In this document: piece after piece, positions 25,303-36,656 of the stretch
Layout of the letters: every line of letters begins with the position of its first letter
Numbering within the stretch: position 1 is the stretch's first letter
Assembly (NCBI GenBank): GCA_001630475.1
Contig: KV419397.1
Span: 1,180,103-1,244,102 of the forward strand
Direction: 5' to 3'
DNA: 64,000 nucleotides
Origin: Sistotremastrum niveocremeum HHB9708
Lineage: Eukaryota; Basidiomycota; Agaricomycetes; Sistotremastrales; Sistotremastraceae
Made by a program: the position numbers and the translations under genes
Notes under the pieces: generated by a model
Told to the model about the DNA's origin: nothing
Databases searched by the model: none
Seen by the model: only the letters and a program-made list of their open reading frames with translations

Positions 25303-27622
25303 TCACTCATTCTTCCGCTCTCTACGTGTAAGCCAATCTCCAATGTTAAAGGGCTGGACCAAAGTCTGTGTCGGACTTAACTCGGTATGACCATTCGACG
25401 AATAGCGTGATTGATATGCAGGTGCCGGCGTCTCTGTGTCAGTTCGAAGTGGTATACTAGCAGGTGTCACGGAATCGGCTGATAATCCTTTTCGCGAAGG
25501 CTGAGGCTGGGAATTGTCCGGAGGTTGGGAAGGAGGGTAGAATGGTTCTACGGTCCAGTCATGTCCTGACGGCGACGTGGGCGTACGCATAGCCGGACAA
25601 ATGCCTCTGTCTCCGTCGATGTCGAAAGGCTCTGAGACGTGAGTATTGAGAGATATTATAGGCCCGGAGTTGGTGGAAGTTATTGAATTTCCGATTGAGC
25701 CTGATCTCATGTTCGCGGCTGTTACGCGTGGATTCACGTGGGTGAAATTCTGGATAGTGTGTGCGGGACTTGTCGGCGCAACTGACTCGGTTTGGGAACT
25801 CCGTCTGTATGTCACTGGAGTTGAAGATATGGGTGATGGGGGAGAGTACCCCGAATCTTCGGCCTTTTCACTGACGAACTGTTGCTTGTGCATCGAGTTC
25901 ATAGTGTAAGAGGGGGAGTTTGAGGACGAAAGTGTCGATTTCTCGTGTTCGAAAGAGGGATCGATGACTTTCGTACTCTCAATGAAGCCGCGTTTATGCC
26001 CTAGGCTGCCGTGCTTGAAGAATATGAACCATACGCCGAACAGGATTATTGATAGGATTGCAGTGCCGCCAATTACACCACCGACTATAGCCCCGACATC
26101 GACAATTTTATGACCTGCTTGGCTTCTGACGGCTATCCCAACTGTGGTCGGTTGATCGCCAGGTAATCCCACTGAAAAAATCCTAAAAACGGAAAGTAAA
26201 TTAGCTCATGTTAGGCGAGAAGTAGAAATAGGTCGCACATGTATACCGCACTAATGAATGAGCTTCCGAGCAAATATGTAGTTGTCCCAGGGTCCGTCCA
26301 GCCGACGATCGCTCCTACGCAAGACGTGCCGTTTTGGATGATTAGAGTCGGGGAAGGCAGGATGAAGGGTGTTGAGTTGATGTTTATTGCAAATGTTAGT
26401 TGGGTATCGCAGGGGATTGTGTATCGGGTGAACGGTCTTTCTGGATCGTCGGATGCTGAAGAGGCTGGGATAGCTGCATCTATCATTATCATGAGTTGAG
26501 TTGAGTTGATAGGGCTTGTGGGAGAAGAGACGAACAGATTAACTCGGCTTCGCTCTTGGTCAGATAGATTTCAGGGAAATATGGATCGAGAGTCGCATAA
26601 TTCGGAACAGTATGCATTATTTGGGAGTTGTTGATCGAGGCTGTCCATCCGTCCATTTGGATTGTCCAGTCTGTGCTTGCTGCTATCGGTGCTTGCTGTA
26701 TATCCGCACTCGAATTCGAACTTGGATTTGAACTGAGACCTCCCGCGCTCACTTGTGGGCTATTCGTGACGGGGACTTGGGTTATTGGACCGGTGTACGC
26801 AGACGGATCTGGGAGTTCCCAGTGGAGGAATCCTCCTACTTCTGATTGATTGGTATTTTGGGAGGCGTAGGGAGGATTGAGAGCCATGCCGTATGTGAAG
26901 TTTGTCAAGGAGGGATTTTGAGCAAAGAAGTTCCCGTAGAGGGTATCGCGGAATGTTAGATTTGGACCTGTGAGTCCTAGACCGAATATACCGCTTGCTT
27001 GTGTACTAAAGAGTTGTTGAGAGGATTGATTGGATGATGTTACAGCTAGGACTATATGTCATATCGGTCGGGTGAGCCACGTGGAGATGGGGAAAGTGAG
27101 GAGGGAGGGGGACGTACGGGTTTGGTTTGGGTAGTTCCATGCGCTGCCGTTTGATTCGGATAGGGTACAATCTTCTTTTATGAGGGTGCCGGATATGAAG
27201 CTTCCGCCGAAGTTGAGACTTTGGTTGGTGCCTAAGTCCTTCTCGGAGCCGGATTGGGAAGAATTGTATCTGCGAAATTATTATGGATGGTGCTGGACGG
27301 AGGGAGTGGGAGACGTACTCGGTTTGTGAGAGACAGTTTGAACATCCGGTTTTTGCGACGATGGAATAGCCCATTGTAGTTGAGAGGGTGAAATTGAAGG
27401 TTTGTGGTGTGCCGACGGAGCCCTGATATTTTGAAGGTCAATGTTCTGACGGTATAGAAAGAGAGGGAGTCTTCGTACCATATTAATTTGGACTAGATAT
27501 CTGTGGTTGTTGTCGAGCGCTAGTGGGACGGTGAGTGTGCCGACGACGGTGTCTCGTTTGAATAGCTGTGCTTCGACGGGAAGTTGGCTGAGGAGGAGAA
27601 GCATCCATGGTAGCCAGAACAT
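25303..27622 (-). CDS. Membrane-anchored pepsin-like (A1 fold) protein, probably inactive, copy 2
   Basis: Six exons right to left: 27622-27479, 27422-27319, 27269-27118, 27045-26536, 26479-26239 and 26182-25303; about 676 residues. The first three exons have exactly the lengths of the copy at 8226, and the others differ by multiples of three. Signal peptide MFWLPWMLLLLSQLPVEA; fold landmarks GTPQTFNF, GIFGLGLTGP, YAAIPASSAS, YTIPCDTQLTF, SCVGAIVGW and YLLGSSFISAVYMIFSVGLP. As in copy 1, STTMG replaces the first DTGSS and the second motif is ATLDPYFPEI. The transmembrane segment is VGAIVGGVIGGTAILSIILF, and the cytoplasmic tail keeps HAEPFDIDG-like and PTQTLVQPF blocks shared with copy 1. Two expressed copies keeping the same active-site losses suggest a conserved non-enzymatic role. 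Confidence 0.85.
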
Positions 27623-28400
27623 AGTGGGAGTTCGAGATGAAGAGGGGAAGCGGAGGAAACTTTCAATGGAGCAGAGTTCGGTTGAGCTAAGTAGTAGACG
27701 GTACGAGCCAATGAAGATTTTCGGGAGGTAATCTAGTGGAAGTGGACCGAGCAATCCACTTTAAAGAAAGAATTGCCGTAAGTCGCCGGTAGTAGTACCG
27801 CACAACTTCGCTTTCTTGGTTTTCAATCATGATAAGCCAAGAGAGAGGTATATTTTCTGCGCTGTCCGTGTTGATGGTAATGGTGTTGATTGAATGGAGG
27901 GGTGGATAGACAGGATTCTCGATAAGAATATTGTGTGAACGGCAATTGATCCAGGTGAGATGCTATCGCAATATCGAGGCAATGATGGAAGAACTTACAG
28001 GGTACGAAACAAACGTATTTTTGGAGCTTCGGGGATTCTTCATGTCAGAGAATGATGAAGTGCCCGGGTATCGACAGTCAAAACTATCACTCGACATTCC
28101 ATCTGATCATATACTAGTAACTCTTCGACATGATGTGCCTATCGTGATGCCTTGCATCGATGGACTCAGTACAAATATAGAGATGGAATTGCGGCAGCTT
28201 TAACAGATTTGTGGAAGAACCGATGACTGCGAGCTCCAGGTGAGAGAGCTGGTTCGACTCAATGGTACGACTCGTACGAGCGCTGGCTTGAGCGCTGGAG
28301 AACGGTGACACGAAGAGGCGTCACACCCGTCACGTCACGCTGCTTCTTCCCTCTGCGATCCCAGCCTTCCTCAAGCGACCGCCTTTTCTCATTCAAGTCG
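27623..28400. other. Divergent intergenic region
   Basis: Lies between the start of the pepsin-like gene (-) and the start of the SAP-domain gene (+), so it should carry both promoters. CTTTAAAG near 27760-27767 is TATA-like for the minus-strand gene. No supported gene lies inside; one 90-codon frame at 27931-28203 has no recognisable motif. Confidence 0.4.
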
Positions 28401-30591
28401 ATGTCTCTCTCTCGGCGTCGCTCTCTGCGGGGTGGACTGAACAACCTAGTGCTACCGACTACACCGTTGGACTTGAAAACTATCAAGGAGATATGTAAAG
28501 ATTTTGAGGTTGCGACGGTTGGGTCGAGGATTGAGTTGATTCAGGCGTTGTTGAAGAATGATCTTGGTGTGTTCCTCTTTCGAGTGATGGTGATGAGAGT
28601 GACTCATTCATTCGTCTTGGTTGCTTGGTCTTCAGGCGCTGGGTCGTCGTCGAAAAGTGAGCACAATCCTCCGATGAGCGCCTCACGCCTTCTAAGCCGC
28701 ATTTGTGTCAGAGAATATACAGGATGGACTTTTGAGTCTTCCTACGGACACCTTGAAAGCGGAAACTGTACGATCGATATGTAAAGATTGTCGTGTACCT
28801 TCGGGAGGAAAGAAGACTGAGGCTCTCGAACGTCTTTGGAACGCTGACCTCGGTACGCCTTCTTCTTTTGCTCGACTCCCTCTTCTTTGATTGAGGAGGA
28901 TGGTAGAAACGAAATTCGAAGCTGAAGATCTACTTAAATCTTCCAAAGCAGTCAAATCAACCACAGCCGCCGCGTCGTCTTCTTCCTCTCCCCCAAAACC
29001 AAAAACGCGAGCCACCGCCAAGCCTAAATCGAAACAAACTCCACCCAAGGCCGAAGCACCACCTCCAAAAGTCGAAAGACCCGCTCGAGTAGCGCGCATC
29101 ACCGCCGTCTCGCGAGTACCTAAACCTATCATTTCCCCACCTTCCCCTTCACCCGAACCTCCTGCATATTCTACGCGTTCCACTGCTACAGAAGCTCCGA
29201 GGACGACGCGTTCGACTGCGAGTGAAGTTCCTAGGACGGGCTCGACGACGACGCGTGTGACGAATCGGAGGGTTCCTAAACCTGTTATTCAGGCTCCTCC
29301 GTCTTCGCCTTCTGTCGACCGCAGTGAACGGGATAGGAGTAGGATTGTGAGGAAGAGAAAGTCGATGGGGACGGTGTTTGTGGAGGTGCCGGAGAGGGCT
29401 AGTAAGAAGAGGAGAAGTACGAAGGATGTGGACGGTGGGGAGGAGGATGCTGAAGGAGAAGAGGACGCGGAGGGAGAGATGGATGTTGATGAGGAGGTTG
29501 CGGGAGAGGTTGCGGGAGAGGGGGTGAATGGTGTCAATGGTGCCGTGTCAAATACGCCGCCTACGAACGACGTTCCTCCTCCCGTCGTCGTCGAAGACTC
29601 AAAAGAGGCTACCGAGGCTCCAGCGCCTGCAGAAGAAGAAGAGGTGGTGGATGCCGATGCTGCTGTTGAGGAAGAGAAAGAAGCGGAGGTCGTTGATGAA
29701 GATCCAGCTCCCGACGCTATCGAAGAATCTTCAGACGAGGCAGTCAAAGATGTCGATGGTCCAAATGGAGAAGTCGAACCTGCGAAGGAGACCGAAGATA
29801 TCGAGATGGAGGTCGATACGGAGATCCAGATCCACTCCACTACGACCGTCGTGGAGACTACGATCACTACCGTCACTGCTACATCTAGCGAAGGCGAGAT
29901 TGCGGATGCTCTCACTCCTATTCCGGTCGCTGATGCTATCTCCGTCGATCCTTCTACGAATCCGAATCCTAATTCCACCTCCGAGGACGTCGAGGAAGAA
30001 GGAGATGCTGCTGCGCCTGCTGTTCCTGAACCAGCCGAATCTATCGTCCCGAATGGAGACTCATCTAATACTCTACCCACCGCAGAATCAGCCGAACCAG
30101 TCGAACCAGCAACGGAAGTCATCGAAGGAGAAGCCGAAGCAGAACAAGAAGGCGAAGGAGAAGAGAAACCTTCCACATTGGAATATCAATACGAACCTGA
30201 CTTCGACCCCTCTGCAGTCGATGTGGATGCGATTGCTGAAGAGGCTTTTACGCAGGCTATTGCTAGTGGGGCTTTTAATGGGGTTGGGTGGGAGGGCGGA
30301 GGGGAGAGTCAAGTTACTCTACCTGTTCATGAAGCTGGGGTAGAGGCTGAGGCGAATAAGGCTGAGGCGGACGAGATCCTTTCGACGGCTCAAGAAGCTC
30401 CTGCCGTACCTGAAGCTGAACCCGAGGCGGCTGAGGCTGAGGCTGAAGATATCACGGGACTTCCGGGATTGGGTGAGATTGGAGAAGAAGGTCATGTAGG
30501 TGGAGAGGTAGAGCAGCAGCTTGTCGATGCGACTGTGGTGAGCTTTGTGAGGGATGAAGAGGCGGTTGGGTTTGCAGAAGGGATGTTTTAG
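28401..30591 (+). CDS. Acidic nuclear-type protein with two SAP motifs
   Basis: Exons 28401-28566, probable 21-nt microexon 28636-28656, 28712-28852 and 28907-30591; about 670 residues with the microexon. Two tandem SAP-like helices are visible: LDLKTIKEICKDFEVA...RIELIQALL in exon 1 and DTLKAETVRSICKDCRV...KTEALERLW in exon 3. SAP motifs bind AT-rich DNA in chromatin and RNA-processing proteins. A basic Pro/Ser-rich linker with KRKS and KKRRS clusters (likely nuclear localisation) follows, then a long low-complexity Glu/Ala/Val-rich acidic region. The microexon is phase-neutral, so its use only adds seven residues. The last acceptor was placed at 28906 because the alternatives break frame. 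Exact role not known. Confidence 0.8.
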
Positions 30592-31361
30592 TTTGTCCGT
30601 TGGTATGTGGTGTTGTTCGTGTTTATTATAGCGCGTATCTGACTCTTCCGCCATCCAGTACCATCTTCCGTGATCGCTCAATGTTCCTTTCCTTCCGCGC
30701 TTTCATCCACGAGATTCGTACATATTCGTCGATCGTTCAGTTTTCTTCCCCGCGTCTAAAATCAAGCACCTACAGTGATGCACTGCAAAATATTTTTGAA
30801 GGACCTCGTCCTCTGTTCCGCCTCATAAACTCGTACTATTCATGTACTTTACTAATACTTGACGTTCCTTTGTCGTATACTTTTGTTCATCCTGTATGTC
30901 ATTTATTAAAATTCAAGTTGCATATATTGTAAATGTGTATATGGGTGAAACTTGTGCTACGGTCATTCGTAGCCCCACGAGGCCAGTCCAGCGCATCAGT
31001 TCCTCCGTCATGATGCATGATTGATCTATCGCTCCATCAGCGTGTTCCTGAGGTCCTAAATAGAATACCCGGTTCCGGCGTTTCCGCGAGATGCTATCCC
31101 ATCACCCAGAATAAATTCCCCATTTCCAACATTCCATAACGACGTCGACTCTACCTAACAAATACAGACACCAAAATTCAACAGCATTTCAACGATCGAT
31201 ATCGCTGCGCTCATCGCCTTCGGTGGATGGATGCCTTGCAAGCGCGTGCAACACGTTGTTCTAGGCATCGGAGTTTGAAATAAAACGAACCTGCGCTTAG
31301 AGAGCTGCTTCCCACTGGCACAACAGGCTCCAGCAGATCGACCCTCGTCGACGCTTTGACG
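30592..31361. other. Intergenic, no gene seen
   Basis: Contains the 3' flank of the SAP gene and the upstream region of the CHS7-like gene. Open frames are short and featureless. Confidence 0.4.
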
Positions 31362-32814
31362 ATGACGATGACACGATTTGGGTCGTTCGCGGCGCTGTGT
31401 AAAGATATTCCTATGCCTTGGTGTAATCTCTTTGTTCGACAGGTGCGTCTCCCTCCTCCCTCCTCTTTTTCTGCGTCGTGAACACGGCTGATGGGTGATG
31501 ATGATCCTTGTGTGGTGATAGCTTTCAAAACACTCTCCGCAGACTTTGTTACCCCCTTCGTCGAATTTTACTTTAGCACCTGTGGGTGTGAACCCTTCAT
31601 GTGCGATTAATCGGATCAGTCAACCGGGGAGCTTTGGAGGGACGAGTTTGGGGAATATAGCGCAGATTATTGCGTGTGCTGCGTGTTTCTTCTTCGTCGT
31701 GTTCCTCATTATCAAAGTCTCTCGGCGGAGAGCTGCTGTTGGTGCGTCTCTTCTCTTCCTTTTCGGTGATGATAATGGAAGGCTGATGGGGGATGCGGAG
31801 TGTAGGACGTGTTGAATTCCGAATATTTCTGATGATATATCTCTTATCGCTCCCTCTCAATCTCCTCACTACGGGATCTGTACTCAAACAAGGATCATTA
31901 CCTCTCGTCATTCTCACCGCTGTACATGCTGGAGTCGTCGCTGCCTTATTCTGGGCGTTGTTGGCGAATGGAATTGTTTCGACGCAGGTTGTTGAGGATG
32001 GGACTCTGAGCTCTCTTATCGTGCGTCCCCCTCTTCTTTGAGCTTACTGAGATTGATGGGATGGTGTGGGGGTAGCCGTTTTATGCGCTTATTATTGCGT
32101 TCTTTGCGGCGACGACGTATATATCCCTCGATGTTGCGTTGACGATTACGCATTCTTTTGGACCTTCGAATCCTCCTGAGGATCTGGAGTCTATTCCGCT
32201 GTTTGTACTAACAAATATATGGCCTGGAGCGTACGTCCTTCATCCTTCTTCTCTCCCCAAAGTCCTGTTTTGTGAGATGCGGAAGCTGATTCTCCGTGTG
32301 TAGCGCAACTCTGATATTCTTCGCAATAATGCTGTACATAATCCTAGGCATCCTCCGCGAAATCCGACCAATATGTACGTCTTCCATCCATCCCCTCCCC
32401 CCCTCTTTCCTTCTCCCTCCTCCTAACCCTAACCTCCTTCCGCCATGACGACGCACGCAAATCGCTAACCTAAGAACGACAGGGTTCTACATTCTCGCAT
32501 TCACAATCTTCGTCCTATCCCAACTCGACTATTACCTCCTCTCAAAAACTATCTGTCTCGTATGACGTCATTCTCTTACGTCATCCTCCCAATACTGATA
32601 CGGATATTGGGTGTAGGGTACGAAAGCGAAGATTGATGGATTGTTCGTTGCTACGCTTTTGGAGACTGCTGCTGTTGGTGTGTTGTACCTTGGATGGACG
32701 AGTATAACTGAAGGTACGTCTACCCGTTGTCATGGATACGGAGTATAGTGTGCTCATCATTGCGTAGATGCATGGGATGAGAACGATTATTATCGCAATT
32801 CCATCGGCCTGTAG
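31362..32814 (+). CDS. CHS7-type chitin synthase export chaperone (copy 2)
   Basis: Eight exons: 31362-31442, 31522-31741, 31806-32020, 32076-32230, 32304-32374, 32483-32559, 32617-32713 and 32768-32814; about 320 residues. Landmarks of the Chs7 family are FGSFAALCKDIPMPWCNLF, RRRAAVGRVEFRIFLMIY, WALLANGIVSTQVVEDGTL, FGPSNPPEDLESIPLFVLT, LSQLDYYLLSKTICLGTKAK and a C-terminal NSIGL. It is a multi-pass ER membrane protein expected to help chitin synthase fold and leave the ER. Of the two copies this one is closer to my expectation for the family, for example in the VVEDGTL segment. Start chosen at the first of two in-frame ATGs (31362, 31368). The gene to the left is divergent in function and unlinked. 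Confidence 0.92.
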
Positions 32815-33169
32815 ACATATGTTCTCGGATTTATCTTGTACCACAATCATGCGCGCATCCACATTTCTATCTTTCGAGCGCTTCTTCTTCGTCTCACCGG
32901 AGTTGAATCCGGTATTCCAAAATGGCTTATCTCTTCAATGTAGAACTCATTTTTGAGCCCATTTGTCTTCGTTTGGACTTGCTTGTATTTCATTTGATTC
33001 TTATGTCTCTCACGAAAATATACGAACTTATTGATGACCATAATAGGAAGAGAACGGATGCTCGTATTGATAGCTCGAACAGGACTATGAAACCCAAATA
33101 GAAGAGTGAACGACAGAATAGCACATGTAAAAGGAAGACAAAATTAAAGCGATAGTAATATGGGCCCTT
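32815..33169. other. Convergent intergenic region
   Basis: Lies between the 3' ends of the CHS7-like gene (+) and the secreted Pro/Ala-rich gene (-). AT-rich; nothing else seen. Confidence 0.4.
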
Positions 33170-34731
33170 CTAATTCTTGATGCATGCATACCCGGATAGC
33201 GTGTAGCCCACGACGCATGCGATTGCTGGGCAAAGGGTCAGTATATAGTAAAAGCAAAGACGTAAAGAATAACTGACCTTGACATTTCCTCTCTCGGCAC
33301 ACTACAGCAGACGCTCCAGGGACCTTCGCGACGGTGCACTCTTGCTGACAACTTCCACAGTGAGCAACGTCGTTGGAGAGAGTGACGCTGTAGCAATGAT
33401 TAGCGGCTGAAATGGAGTCCAACAGGTAAAACTTACTTGACCGGACGCCTATCTTTTCCAACACAGGTAGTCGTCAGGAGATTCCCCAAAGAGCTGAGGT
33501 CGGAAGGTGTCGATGGGATACCGACGCTTGAAGTAGGGAGGACGCTGGTTGGAAGAGCGGGAGGGATGCCGGTGGTGACCGTCGATATGATGCTGGTAGG
33601 GAGAGCAAAGAGAGACGAAGTATCGACAACCGAAGTAGGAACTCCTCCTTGAGAAGCGGAGGCGGAGGCGGCGCCGAAGACACCGAGATGAAGCGCACCG
33701 AGGCCGCCAGCCGAAGGTACTCTTGTTCCGTCTCCCTGTCCACTCTGAGCGTTGGCCTGATGGAAAGGCGTAAGTAATTTGGCCAGTCCTGACGCGATCG
33801 ACGGGTGTAAAGATGGGACCGAGGGAGTCGGAACGGGATTGGGACCAGTCGAAGAGGGATCGGGAGAGGGATTGGGAGAGTTGGCTGCGGCAGGAGCGGG
33901 ATCGGCTTGAGCGGGAGCGGGAGCGGGAGCTGGTGCTGGTGCTGCGGCAGGAGCGGAAGAGGGGTCTTCGGGAGCTGGTGCGGGAGCGGGCGCTTGAGGT
34001 GAGTTGGACGACGAATCAGGGGAGGTCGACTGTTCAGATGACGATGGAGTGACATCTCCAGTCGAACCTAACGTCGAAAGCAACTTGGAGAGACCCAACC
34101 CGGAAGGAAGTCCTGGGGTATTAGGAGTAGACGGCGCCGAAGGAATACGAGGTCCCGCAGGTACACCGGGAGCTGCGAACAACTTCCCAAGACCCAATCC
34201 GCTAGGAACTCCAACTCCGCCAGTGTTGGAAGATGAACCGCCCGCCTGACCGCCAGCACCGGAACTGCAGGAGCTGCCCACACTCGACTCGATCTCCCGA
34301 CGTGTCATCTCTTTCCAGGCTTCGAGATCTTCGGTAGAAGGCTTCGCATGAGGATGCTGAGGAGTTCTAGGGAGATGAACGTCGAAGTCGGAGCGGGGAA
34401 TGTTGACGTTGGTGGCGACGTTGGATCGAGGAAGATCGTGATGGATGTCGATGTCGGTACGGGGAAGATGCATGTCGACATCGGCGCGCTTCTCGTGGGC
34501 GAGGTTCATTACGTAGTCATCGTAGTCGCGACGAGGAAGGGATGGGAGAGCGGGAGGCGCGACGGGAGGCGCTGGCGCTGCGGCCGATGATGACGAAGCC
34601 GGTGCGGATGTCGACGACGACGAAGAAGGCGTAGGGACGGCGGGAGGCGACACGGGGAGAGGGACGGGAGGAGCGATAGCGACAGAGAGAGCGATAGACG
34701 CGAAGAGCACCAAGAGCTTAGAAGGGAACAT
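33170..34731 (-). CDS. Secreted Pro/Ala/Ser-rich protein with Cys-rich C-terminal domain
   Basis: Exons right to left: 34731-33437, 33387-33278 and 33225-33170; about 486 residues. A signal peptide (MFPSKLLVLFASIALSVAIA) is followed by a low-complexity Pro/Ala/Ser region, LPRRDYDDYV and HEKRADVD sites typical of Kex2-type cleavage, then short related units ending in PR (DVDMHLPR, DIDIHHDLPR, DFDVHLPR). Further on, PSGLGLGKLF and PSGLGLSKLL are repeated helical blocks in Gly/Ser/Pro linkers. The C-terminus is Cys-rich (TTTCVGKD, AHCGSCQQEC, VVCRERKC, IACVVGYTLSGYACI), a spacing like secreted Stig1-type or similar extracellular Cys modules. Probably a cell-wall or extracellular protein; function unknown. 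Confidence 0.8.
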
Positions 34732-35315
34732 ATTACAGAGGGAGTAAAGTACGGAGGGAGATGGTGGGGGGAAGGAAGATGGGAAAGGGGAGTTTGAAAA
34801 GTCGTTGGCCTTATATAGCTTTTTCAGAGCATGAGGTCGATTTGCCTTGGCGGGATCTCAATTTTCCCAGAGCGTTTTTTGTCGATGGATGAAGGATGGG
34901 ATGGTAGCATGTATGGGTATCGTTCGGAAGCTATCATTCAGTAGATCATCACTGTATTATTTTTGTGAGCTGAAAATCTAAAGAGCGTTCATGAAAAACG
35001 GAATACTGGGCAGAGGAGAGAAGATGACATCGAGTTCGAGCGTTGAGTCGCAGTGCTAAAAATAGATTTGCTTCCACTCAAGTTCGATGACGTCGGCCGA
35101 GGTCCGAAGCCCTAGACCCAGGTCGAATTCGGAGTTTACAGGAGCTTTGTCCGTTTCGGCCGGAAATGCTTCTCACGGTTTGCTGCCGCGCTTGCCGTCC
35201 ACCAACGTCAGCTTTCGTTTTCTGTTATAGGTCGAAAGATGTTCAATTTCGCGAAAGCACACGTATCCTGGCTTGTTGTGTGTCCTCATCAACCGCCAAC
35301 ATAATCTACTGAACC
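34732..35315. other. Divergent intergenic region
   Basis: Shared upstream region of the secreted protein (-) and the first dehydrogenase (+). Apart from the TATA box nothing specific is seen. Confidence 0.4.
34809..34818 (-). promoter_or_regulatory. TATA box of the secreted Pro/Ala-rich gene
   Basis: On the minus strand GCTATATAAG lies about 80 bp upstream of the ATG at 34731, a normal fungal distance. Confidence 0.5.
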
Positions 35316-36656
35316 ATGGCTCGCTTCAGCTTCCTGAGTACGTCTTCTCACCTACTTGAGAGTTCAGACAAGAGTCCTCGGACGCCTTATCCTCGTCACG
35401 CAGAATTGATTCGAGATCAGCGCAGCGAATTACCCTCTATAGACGAGCTGAAGAAAAACCTGACTGGAAAGACGATCATTGTCGTTGGAGCGAACACAGG
35501 TCTCGGTCTCGAAGGTTCGTTTCTCTCCGTTTTGGGCGCTGCGTCCGTGGCTGACAGTATACGTCCAATAGCCGCGCGTCACTTTGCAACGATGAATCCT
35601 GGTCGTTTGATCCTTGCCTGTCGGACAGCGAAGACAGCTGAAGAAGCCGTCCAAGGTATCTGTTTGTCCTCTTCGCCGAAACCTACTTACATCCAGTAGA
35701 TATCAAAACGACAACTGGGTGCCAGACGGTCGAATATTGGACCTTGGATTTGACATCTTTCGCATCAGTATCAGCGTTCGCGACTCGTTTTGAGAAGGAG
35801 GGTGGTGGAAAGCTCGACATACTCGTTGAGAACGCTGGAATTGCGACGAATGTGTATCGGGCGACGCCAGACGGTTATGAATCCAGGTAATGTCTTGTTC
35901 ACATCTTCCCTCCCACTAGAAGTGACTGACAATAGGACAGCATTCAGACAAACCACCTTTCGACGGCCCTCCTTTCCTTGCTTCTCCTCCCTTATCTGTC
36001 GAAAACTCCCAACTCACGCGTCACTATCGTCACATCTGAAGTTCATTTCTTCGTTTCACGATTGATTGAAGCGGATAGTCCGAAGATATTGGATAGATTG
36101 AATGAGAAGGAATATAGCACGTCGAAAGTGATGGCGGAAAGATATAACGTGTCAAAGCGTGAGTACGGTGTCTCTTTATCAAAGCTTTCCTGATGTTATA
36201 TTATAATAGTGCTGAATGTCTTTTATGGTCGAGCATTGGCTGAGAGGCTTCCCGCGGGGACTTCGATCTCCGTTGATCTTGTCACTCCGGGTATCTGTCA
36301 TTCTAAGGTACGTAGCCCCTCCTCCGTCTTCGACAATCGATCTCTGATGTTGGCTAAAGATATCTCGGAATCTCCACGGGTCTCAAAAAGTAGTTTTAGG
36401 GCTTTTGAAATTCTTCCTTGCCCGTACCACGGAAGTTGGTTCTCGGACGCTCGTCCATGCAGCCCTTGCGGGGGATCAAGAGACGATGCAAGGAAAGTAT
36501 TTGAATAAGTGTAACGTTGAGGAAGTAAGCGATTATGTTATTTCGGAAGAGGGGAGGGTGGTGCAGGATAGGTTGTGGGATGAGACGGTGGGGATTTTGA
36601 GAGAGAAGGATGGGAGGGTTGAAAGTGTTGTGAGGGAGTTATTGAGGAGCGGATGA
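35316..36656 (+). CDS. Short-chain dehydrogenase/reductase, array copy 1
   Basis: Seven exons: 35316-35337, 35404-35514, 35572-35655, 35700-35886, 35941-36158, 36210-36307 and 36360-36656; 338 residues. Rossmann-fold SDR of the retinol-dehydrogenase/WW-oxidoreductase-like type: cofactor loop GANTGLG at residues 36-42, ILVENAG (NNAG-type motif, 113-119), catalytic Ser167 in VTSEVH and the Tyr203-xxx-Lys207 pair in RYNVSK. NAD(P)-dependent oxidation or reduction of a small hydrophobic alcohol or ketone is expected; the substrate cannot be read from sequence. The first coding exon is only 22 nt. A long C-terminal exon with EVGSRTLVHAAL and MQGKYLNKC is typical of the fungal branch. Four close paralogues follow. 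Confidence 0.9.

Noticed and set aside
29289-30176. 295-codon minus-strand open frame rich in Ser and Ala
   Set aside because: It is antisense to the acidic Glu/Ala-rich exon of the SAP gene; low-complexity codons (GAG, GCG) give open Ser/Ala-rich antisense frames automatically. No motif or splice structure.
29528-30343. 271-codon plus-strand frame rich in Arg, Lys and Leu
   Set aside because: Shifted frame of the acidic SAP protein; its coding frame is clear from splice sites and domains.
33474-34055. 193-codon minus-strand frame rich in Pro, Leu and Arg
   Set aside because: It is the shifted frame of the Pro/Ala-rich secreted protein and reflects its repetitive composition.
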